Shown here: one piece after another, positions 59,271 to 64,000 of the stretch
Layout of the letters: the number at the start of each line of letters is the position of its first letter
How positions within the stretch are numbered: position 1 is the first letter of the stretch
Translations under genes and position numbers: made by a program
Assembly: GCF_008806775.1 (NCBI RefSeq)
Contig: NZ_WAEM01000002.1
Location: 1-64,000, forward strand
Source of the DNA: Flavobacterium luteum
GTDB lineage: Bacteria; Bacteroidota; Bacteroidia; Flavobacteriales; Flavobacteriaceae
Direction of reading: 5' to 3'
DNA length: 64,000 nt
Notes under the pieces: generated by a model
Told to the model about the DNA's origin: nothing
What the model saw: the letters and a program-made list of their open reading frames with translations, nothing else
Database searches by the model: none

Positions 59271-59549
59271 ATGAAGAAAAGTAAGCGTATAGAATTAAAT
59301 TGGGAACAATCCGAAAGACTAATTACATTAGCTTTAGAAGAAAGAAATCCTTTCGAAATCATCAAAAAAGAGTTAGGAATTGATGAAAAAGATGTTCTTG
59401 AAATCATGAAAAAAAAGTTAACTGCTGATAAATTTGAAATTTGGAAGAAGAAAGCCAATGCAGCTAAGCCTAAACCAAAGCAAATCAAAATCGATGATTT
59501 TGATGACGATTTAGACGGTAAATATTATATAAAAAATAAATTCGATTAA
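59271..59549 (+). CDS. DUF2805 / TIGR03643 family small protein
   Basis: 92 residues. The core matches the TIGR03643 pattern: WEQSERLITLALEERNPFEIIKKELG, then VLEIMKKKLTADKFEIWKKKA. It is short and highly charged, suggesting a nucleic-acid or protein binding role, which is unproven. A Lys/Pro tail (KPKPKQIKIDDFDDD) ends the protein. It is followed at once by a strong terminator, so it is transcribed alone. Confidence 0.85.
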   Translation: MKKSKRIELNWEQSERLITLALEERNPFEIIKKELGIDEKDVLEIMKKKLTADKFEIWKKKANAAKPKPKQIKIDDFDDDLDGKYYIKNKFD

Positions 59550-59554
59550 ATTTC

Positions 59555-59582
59555 AACTCTTGTTCTTCAAGAGTTTTTTTTG
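59555..59582 (+). terminator. Intrinsic terminator of the DUF2805 gene
   Basis: A stem AACTCTTG / CAAGAGTT with a 5-nt loop followed by a long T-run, 6 bp beyond the stop. Confidence 0.85.
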
Positions 59583-59674
59583 TTCAAATTGTATTTATAA
59601 AAAACACAATTACAGAAATTTGTAATTTTTATTGTTAATTATTTAAAAATGATTTAAAATGATTAACAATTTTA

Positions 59675-59682
59675 TACTTTTG
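59675..59682 (+). promoter_or_regulatory. Candidate -7 box for the M61 peptidase gene
   Basis: TACTTTTG matches TAnnTTTG, 25 nt upstream of the ATG at 59708. Confidence 0.45.
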
Positions 59683-59707
59683 AGGCCTTATCTGAAAAAA
59701 TATAAAA

Positions 59708-61573
59708 ATGTTTACAAAAAAAACAATCCTATTAATAGTATTTATAGGGTCTTTATTTAATTTTAATGCCAACAGTCAAAACAAATTTAAAGATCAAGTT
59801 GAAGCTACTATCGATTTAAATAGTATAAAAGACGACAAAGTTAGTGTTACTATTACTCCACCCAAATTCAAGACTGAAGAAGTACTTTACCATCTTCCAA
59901 AAATCGTTCCTGGAACCTATACTGAAGACAATTATGGCAAATACATTGACAACCTAAAAGCCTATACTAATAAAGGCGAAGCAGTTTCTGTCTCAAAAAT
60001 TGATGACAATACTTGGCAAATAAGTAATGCTAAAAAGGTAATTAAAATTACCTATAACGTAAATGATACTTTTGATACTGAAATTGGAGACGGTTTTGGC
60101 AAAACAGATATCTTTTCTCCAGCGGGATCAAACATAGAAGAGGGTAAAAACATTATGCTAAACACACACTGTTTTATCGGTTATTTTTCAGGTATTTCTG
60201 ATGAAATTGATTATAAAGTAACCATTACTCACCCTGCTTCATTATGGGGAGCAACATCGATGACTGACATAGACTCGAGTGACGCTAGCGATGTTTTTAC
60301 TACCAGCAGATATGCCGAATTGGTTGAAAATCCAATTATGTACTCTAAACCAGATTATACTTCATTTACCATTAACGGTATGGATATTCTAATTGCTGTG
60401 TATTCTCCAAACGGAATTCATACTGCTGAGAGTTTAACACCAGAAATGAAAAAAATGATGTCGGCACAAAAGAATTTTTTAGGCACATTTAATACTACAA
60501 AAAAATATAGTGTTCTCATTTATTTATCGGATGTTGAAAAAAGCAATGATGCAAAAGGTTTTGGAGCTCTAGAACATCCTACAGCAACAACTGTTGTTAT
60601 GCCTGAAGCAATGCCTCTAGAAGAGTTATCAGAACAATTGAAAGATGTTGTATCGCATGAATTTTTTCATATTGTAACCCCATTAACCATTCATTCTAAG
60701 GAGATTCAATTTTTTGATTACACCACCCCAAAAATGTCAGAACACTTATGGATGTATGAAGGCGTTACGGAATATTTTGCCAATTTATTTCAGATCAATC
60801 AAGGTTTGATTTCTGAAGAAGAATTTTACGAAAGAATGTCAGGAAAGATAGCCAATGCTAATGAGCTTAACGACACGATGTCTTTTACTAAAATGAGTGA
60901 AAACGTACTAAACCAGCCGTATAAAGATCAATACTTAAATGTATACGAAAAAGGCGCTTTGATAGGAATGTGTCTGGATATTATTATTAGAGAAAAAAGC
61001 AATGGTGAAAGAGGAATTTTAGATTTAATGCAAAAATTATCTAATGAATATGGTGCTAATAAACCGTTTAATGACAATGAACTTTTTGATAAAATTACTG
61101 CATTTACATTTCCAGAAGTTGGCACATTTTTAACCACTTATGTTGCTGGTGAAACTCCAATTCCATATGAAACTTTTTTTGCCAAAGTAGGTGTTACAAA
61201 AATAAATGTAAAAGTTCCTGGAAACGTATTTATAAAAGACAAAACGCCATACATCACTGTAAACCCTGAAACTAAAACGATAAGTATTGTTCCAAATATT
61301 GAATTGAATGATTTTTTTAACGAACTTGGTTTAAAAGGCGGTGACGCGATACTAGCTATAAATGACATCAATTACAATTTAGAAAACATTTATGATATGC
61401 TAACCTTAAGCGAATCATGGAAAAATGATGAACTTATTACTGTAAAAATAAAGCGTGATGGAAAAGAACAAATCGTAAAAGGAAAAACCAAACTTACTTT
61501 TGAAGATAAAGAAGGCTATGAAGCATCAGATAAAAGCAAAACCAAACTAAAAGAAGCTTGGCTAAAAGGTTAA
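59708..61573 (+). CDS. M61 family metallopeptidase (glycyl aminopeptidase-like)
   Basis: 621 residues. A signal peptide (LLIVFIGSLFNFNANSQ) exports it. A beta-sandwich N-terminal domain is followed by the zinc peptidase: HEFFH at residues 317-321 and the third-ligand region WMYEGVTEYF (E351). A C-terminal PDZ domain (about 535-600, LGLKGGDAILAINDINY) is typical of M61. It probably trims peptides in the periplasm. It has its own -7 box and a terminator downstream, and lies upstream of the DUF4369 lipoprotein gene. Confidence 0.93.
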   Translation: MFTKKTILLIVFIGSLFNFNANSQNKFKDQVEATIDLNSIKDDKVSVTITPPKFKTEEVLYHLPKIVPGTYTEDNYGKYIDNLKAYTNKGEAVSVSKIDDNTWQISNAKKVIKITYNVNDTFDTEIGDGFGKTDIFSPAGSNIEEGKNIMLNTHCFIGYFSGISDEIDYKVTITHPASLWGATSMTDIDSSDASDVFTTSRYAELVENPIMYSKPDYTSFTINGMDILIAVYSPNGIHTAESLTPEMKKMMSAQKNFLGTFNTTKKYSVLIYLSDVEKSNDAKGFGALEHPTATTVVMPEAMPLEELSEQLKDVVSHEFFHIVTPLTIHSKEIQFFDYTTPKMSEHLWMYEGVTEYFANLFQINQGLISEEEFYERMSGKIANANELNDTMSFTKMSENVLNQPYKDQYLNVYEKGALIGMCLDIIIREKSNGERGILDLMQKLSNEYGANKPFNDNELFDKITAFTFPEVGTFLTTYVAGETPIPYETFFAKVGVTKINVKVPGNVFIKDKTPYITVNPETKTISIVPNIELNDFFNELGLKGGDAILAINDINYNLENIYDMLTLSESWKNDELITVKIKRDGKEQIVKGKTKLTFEDKEGYEASDKSKTKLKEAWLKG

Positions 61574-61588
61574 AATTGAAAAAATATT

Positions 61589-61624
61589 ATCCCCAAGTTG
61601 TATGAAGAATTTGGGGATTTTTTT
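61589..61624 (+). terminator. Intrinsic terminator after the M61 peptidase gene
   Basis: A stem ATCCCCAA / TTGGGGAT with a 14-nt loop and T-run. Confidence 0.85.
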
Positions 61625-61656
61625 ATTTATTTGTAAAATACCAAAAGTATCTAAAC

Positions 61657-62367
61657 GTGAAATATTCTATCATTACCGTATTTTTTTTAGTAATAATTTC
61701 CTCTTGCAACAAACCCGAATCTAAAAGCAATTTGCATATTACAGGAAACGTAAAAGGATTAAAAAAAGGCACCCTATATATTCAAAAAATAGTCGATACA
61801 TCACTCGTAGCCATTGATACTATTGAAATCAATGGAGATTCACATTTTACAAGTGATTTATTTATTAAATCTCCTGAAATGTATTATTTGTTTTTGGATA
61901 GAGGCGTTACCAATTCGTTAGATAATAATTTATCATTCTTTGCCGAAGCTGGAACTATAGACATTCAAACGAGTTTAGACTATTTTAACTCTGATACTAA
62001 AATAACGGGGTCTAAAAATCAGGATAAATACGACGAATTTAAAAAAATCACTTCTCGTTTCAATGATGAAAATTTATCTTTAACAGAGCTAAAATTCAAT
62101 GCTTATAAAAACAAGAACTTTAGAAAGGTTGATAGTATAGAAGCAAAACAAAATCTAAACTTAAAAAGAAGGTATTTATTTACCACTAATTTTGCGCTCA
62201 ACAATAAAGACTATGAAATTGCTCCTTATGTTGCATTAACTGAGATTTCAAATATCAATTTAAAATATTTAGATACAATACAAAAATCGATGACACCAAA
62301 AATTGCACAATCACTTTACGGAAAAAAATTAATTCAATTTTATAAAGAGAGAAAGAAACAAGAGTAA
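61657..62367 (+). CDS. DUF4369 domain lipoprotein
   Basis: 236 residues, starting at a GTG (KYSIITVFFLVIISSC is the signal and lipobox, Cys near residue 17). The DUF4369 pattern (ITGNVKGLKKGTLYIQKI) fills the first half of the mature protein. The C-terminal half is helical and charged, without the thioredoxin domain that many relatives carry after DUF4369. It is membrane-anchored and outside the cytoplasm; the function is unknown. No ATG lies at a sensible position upstream, so the GTG start is chosen. Confidence 0.85.
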   Translation: MKYSIITVFFLVIISSCNKPESKSNLHITGNVKGLKKGTLYIQKIVDTSLVAIDTIEINGDSHFTSDLFIKSPEMYYLFLDRGVTNSLDNNLSFFAEAGTIDIQTSLDYFNSDTKITGSKNQDKYDEFKKITSRFNDENLSLTELKFNAYKNKNFRKVDSIEAKQNLNLKRRYLFTTNFALNNKDYEIAPYVALTEISNINLKYLDTIQKSMTPKIAQSLYGKKLIQFYKERKKQE

Positions 62368-62432
62368 AATCACTTAGCAACTTTTGAAATAATTATACGA
62401 AAATTGAAATAACTTCAAACAGGTATAAAAAC

Positions 62433-62463
62433 AAAAAGACCGTCCCAAAACTGGAACGGTCTC
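62433..62463 (-). terminator. Intrinsic terminator of tRNA-Thr
   Basis: On the minus strand GAGACCGTTCC pairs with GGGACGGTC (one bulge/wobble) and ends in a T-run, directly beyond the tRNA 3' end. Confidence 0.85.
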
Positions 62464-62466
62464 TTG

Positions 62467-62540
62467 AGCCGGCGGAGGGACTCGAACCCACGACCTGCTG
62501 ATTACAAATCAGCTGCTCTAGCCAACTGAGCTACGCTGGC
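62467..62540 (-). tRNA. tRNA-Thr (anticodon TGT)
   Basis: A cloverleaf folds on the minus strand: acceptor GCCAGCG/CGCCGGC, D-arm GCTC-AGTTGGCTA-GAGC, anticodon arm GCTGA-TTTGTAA-TCAGC with TGT at 62504-62506, and T-arm GTGGG-TTCGAGT-CCCTC. CCA is not encoded. Two internal mismatches are visible: A-C at acceptor pair 4:69 and T-T in the T-stem (pair 50:64). A complete promoter lies upstream and a strong terminator downstream. Confidence 0.93.
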
Positions 62541-62555
62541 GGTATTATATGATTA

Positions 62556-62585
62556 CAAATATAGAAGTGTATTTTATATTTGCAA
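62556..62585 (-). promoter_or_regulatory. Flavobacterial promoter of tRNA-Thr
   Basis: On the minus strand TTG (62585-62583), then exactly 19 nt, then TATATTTG (62563-62556): a full TTG-N19-TAnnTTTG match. The predicted start is about 10 nt before the tRNA 5' end. Confidence 0.7.
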
Positions 62586-62615
62586 AATAAAACAACACTT
62601 TTTTATTGACTTTTT

Positions 62616-62885
62616 TTATTGCAATTCATTGATTTTAGCAACCAATTGATTTGCAGCTTGTTCTAATTCAACATTTATTTGTTTGAAATGTGCTTTTTTG
62701 TTTTCTACTTTTTTAGCGTTTACTTTAGTAATTAAAGTATCAAAAGTGGCGATTGCTTCATCAATCAAAGCGTTAGTTGCTTCAGTTGGTTTTCCCGTAG
62801 TCGACATTTCAAATAAGTAAACCGCTTCTATAATATCTCCTAAAACGTAGTTAATGTCTTTTTTTAAATTTTTAACGTTTGCCAT
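62616..62885 (-). CDS. Small conserved-looking helical protein, unknown function
   Basis: 89 residues, almost entirely helical (INYVLGDIIEAVYLFEM, LIDEAIATFDTLITKV, FKQINVELEQAANQLVAKINEL). No known motif. It starts MANVKNLKKDI and has a candidate -7 box about 36 nt upstream, so it is probably expressed. Downstream of manA on the same strand, with a 65-bp gap. Confidence 0.75.
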   Translation of the reverse strand: MANVKNLKKDINYVLGDIIEAVYLFEMSTTGKPTEATNALIDEAIATFDTLITKVNAKKVENKKAHFKQINVELEQAANQLVAKINELQ

Positions 62886-62920
62886 GGTATTCTTAATTTT
62901 TAAATTTCTTAATTCGGGTG

Positions 62921-62928
62921 CAAAAATA
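62921..62928 (-). promoter_or_regulatory. Candidate -7 box for the 89-residue protein
   Basis: The minus strand reads TATTTTTG (TAnnTTTG), 35 nt upstream of the ATG, in the gap after manA. Confidence 0.4.
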
Positions 62929-62950
62929 CATATAATCTTTCTATAACCTA

Positions 62951-63922
62951 CTACGAAATGTAAATTTCTAAAATCGACCCTTTTCCTGACAACTTATATT
63001 CTGTTAATGAAGCAGGTATTAATACCGTATCCCCTTTTTTATAGTGATAGAAAGTTTCATTGGCTACAATTTCAAAAAAACCATCTACACACATATAAAC
63101 TGTAAATGAATTTCCGTTTTTATCCACAGAAATAATTCCGTCAAGAGGAATAAAATTGGTTGTAAAATAGTCACAATTCACTATTTTATTAGACGCATTC
63201 GCAATTCTAGTATACTCTTTTTTAGTTTCTGTTTTATTGTAATTGATAGCTTCCAAAGCCAAATCGACGTGCAATTCTCTGGTATTTCCTTGCGCATCTA
63301 CCCTGTCAAAATCATAAATACGATATGTAATATCAGACGTTTGCTGAATTTCGGCAACTAGCAATCCAGCTCCTATGGCGTGAACGGTTCCAGTTTCTAA
63401 AAAGAAAACATCGCCAGCTTTTACCTTTACATCATTTAGAATCGATAATACTGTTTTGTTTTCTAAATTTTCGATGTATTCTTTTGCATTCGATTTTTCT
63501 TTAAAACCAACTATAATTCTAGCATTTTCATCGGCTTGCATGATATACCACATTTCGGTTTTACCAAAAGAATTATGACGTTTTTTTGCCAATTCGTCAT
63601 TAGGATGCACCTGAATAGACAAATCTTCTCTAGCATCTAAAAACTTAAAAAGCAATGGGAATTGTTTGCCAAAACGTTTGTAAACTTCAGTTCCAAGAAG
63701 TTCATTTGGAAAATCATTTATAATTTCGATTAATGTTTTTCCAGCTAAATGACCGTTTGAAACAACACTTACATCACCTTCAACTGTGGATAATTCCCAG
63801 CTTTCTCCTGTAATATCCGAAGTTATAGGCTTATTTAGTGACGACTTTAGTTTCGTCCCTCCCCAAATTCTTTCTTTAAGAATTGGATTAAACAATAAAG
63901 GGTATAGTTTTGAATTTATCAT
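62951..63922 (-). CDS. manA: Mannose-6-phosphate isomerase, class I
   Basis: 323 residues, the short Bacillus-type class I enzyme. It interconverts fructose-6-phosphate and mannose-6-phosphate, feeding GDP-mannose and surface glycans. Zinc-site motifs are visible: QVHPND, KTEMWYI and ETGTVHAIG, then a final cupin barrel (GDTVLIPASLTEYKL). The start MINSKLYPLLFNPI is preceded by a weak AT-rich leader. Monocistronic or followed by the 89-residue gene. Confidence 0.94.
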   Translation of the reverse strand: MINSKLYPLLFNPILKERIWGGTKLKSSLNKPITSDITGESWELSTVEGDVSVVSNGHLAGKTLIEIINDFPNELLGTEVYKRFGKQFPLLFKFLDAREDLSIQVHPNDELAKKRHNSFGKTEMWYIMQADENARIIVGFKEKSNAKEYIENLENKTVLSILNDVKVKAGDVFFLETGTVHAIGAGLLVAEIQQTSDITYRIYDFDRVDAQGNTRELHVDLALEAINYNKTETKKEYTRIANASNKIVNCDYFTTNFIPLDGIISVDKNGNSFTVYMCVDGFFEIVANETFYHYKKGDTVLIPASLTEYKLSGKGSILEIYIS

Positions 63923-63961
63923 CTTTTTTTGGAAACTTTTCTATTGTAAAAATTAATAGTG

Positions 63962-64000
63962 ATGAACAAAACTATGATAATTTTTTTAATGAGGATAATG
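63962..64000 (+). CDS. Possible 5' start of a gene running off the window
   Basis: An ATG at 63962 opens a frame reading MNKTMIIFLMRIM to the window edge, which could be the start of a signal peptide. Thirteen codons are not enough to confirm a gene. Confidence 0.2.
   Translation, partial: MNKTMIIFLMRIM

Noticed and set aside
63784-63794. Single DnaA-box-like TGTGGATAA
   Set aside because: Isolated and inside manA coding sequence; expected by chance.
1-64000. Phage, insertion sequence or integron elements
   Set aside because: No transposase, integrase, terminal inverted repeats or phage structural genes were seen in the window.

Overview
The window is AT-rich bacterial DNA that reads as a member of the family Flavobacteriaceae, most likely Flavobacterium or a close relative. 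The support is type IX secretion (T9SS) cargo with type A and type B C-terminal sorting domains, promoters with a TAnnTTTG -7 box (two of them with TTG exactly 19 nt upstream), weak or absent Shine-Dalgarno sites, and typical flavobacterial families (DUF2279, DUF2805/TIGR03643, DUF4832, DUF4369). No phage, insertion sequence, CRISPR array or rRNA operon is visible. One tRNA gene (Thr, TGT) is present. Both window edges cut features: a giant adhesin at the left and a possible gene start at the right.

Layout. 1-7010: 3' part of a giant T9SS type A surface protein with near-identical 252-bp tandem repeats. 7091-13592: housekeeping genes hisS, a MacB/FtsX-like ABC permease, prmC, ribD, a HAD phosphatase, an IMPACT/YigZ protein and a thioesterase. 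13792-16419: dnaA, then a gene directly abutting it that fuses a low-molecular-weight tyrosine phosphatase to an RsmI-like methyltransferase. 16465-20489: leftward envelope/peptidoglycan block (dapF, GNAT, mltG, DUF2279, lysozyme-like protein). 20622-25338: HtrA protease, then an Lrp-type regulator divergent from alanine dehydrogenase, and an APC permease. 25509-29768: a T9SS-sorted DUF4832 protein and aconitase. 29986-33411: two tandem acyltransferase-3 paralogs, divergent from a membrane-anchored protein that I read as a PHM-fold (copper type II monooxygenase-like) protein. 33480-38693: leftward operon of three SurA/parvulin-type periplasmic chaperones and a MoxR ATPase. 38948-40864: prfC and a tiny secreted/anchored protein. 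41016-51107: two giant T9SS type B cell-surface proteins. 52051-57745: a complete tripartite RND efflux operon. 57916-63922: an unknown secreted protein, an AlkB-like dioxygenase, DUF2805, an M61 peptidase, a DUF4369 lipoprotein, tRNA-Thr, a small conserved protein and manA.

How it fits together. Most of the window is core chromosome. Accessory character is concentrated in the three giant T9SS cargo genes, built from tandem Ig-like modules that appear to expand by recombination, and in the acyltransferase/PHM-like locus. The periplasm is heavily represented: chaperones, HtrA, MltG, lysozyme-like protein, M61 peptidase and RND pump, consistent with a cell that exports much protein through its outer membrane.

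Most notable observations: the phosphatase-methyltransferase fusion next to dnaA; the PHM-like protein with a conserved HxH/Met copper site but an incomplete second site; an acyltransferase paralog that lost the His of the RX10H motif; an RND pump with Asp-Asn where AcrB has Asp-Asp; -7 boxes only 4-6 nt from start codons (probable leaderless mRNAs) at ribD, the alkB-like gene and the 57916 gene; repeat-derived in-frame insertions in PrmC; and a broken coding remnant near 51.8-51.9 kb.
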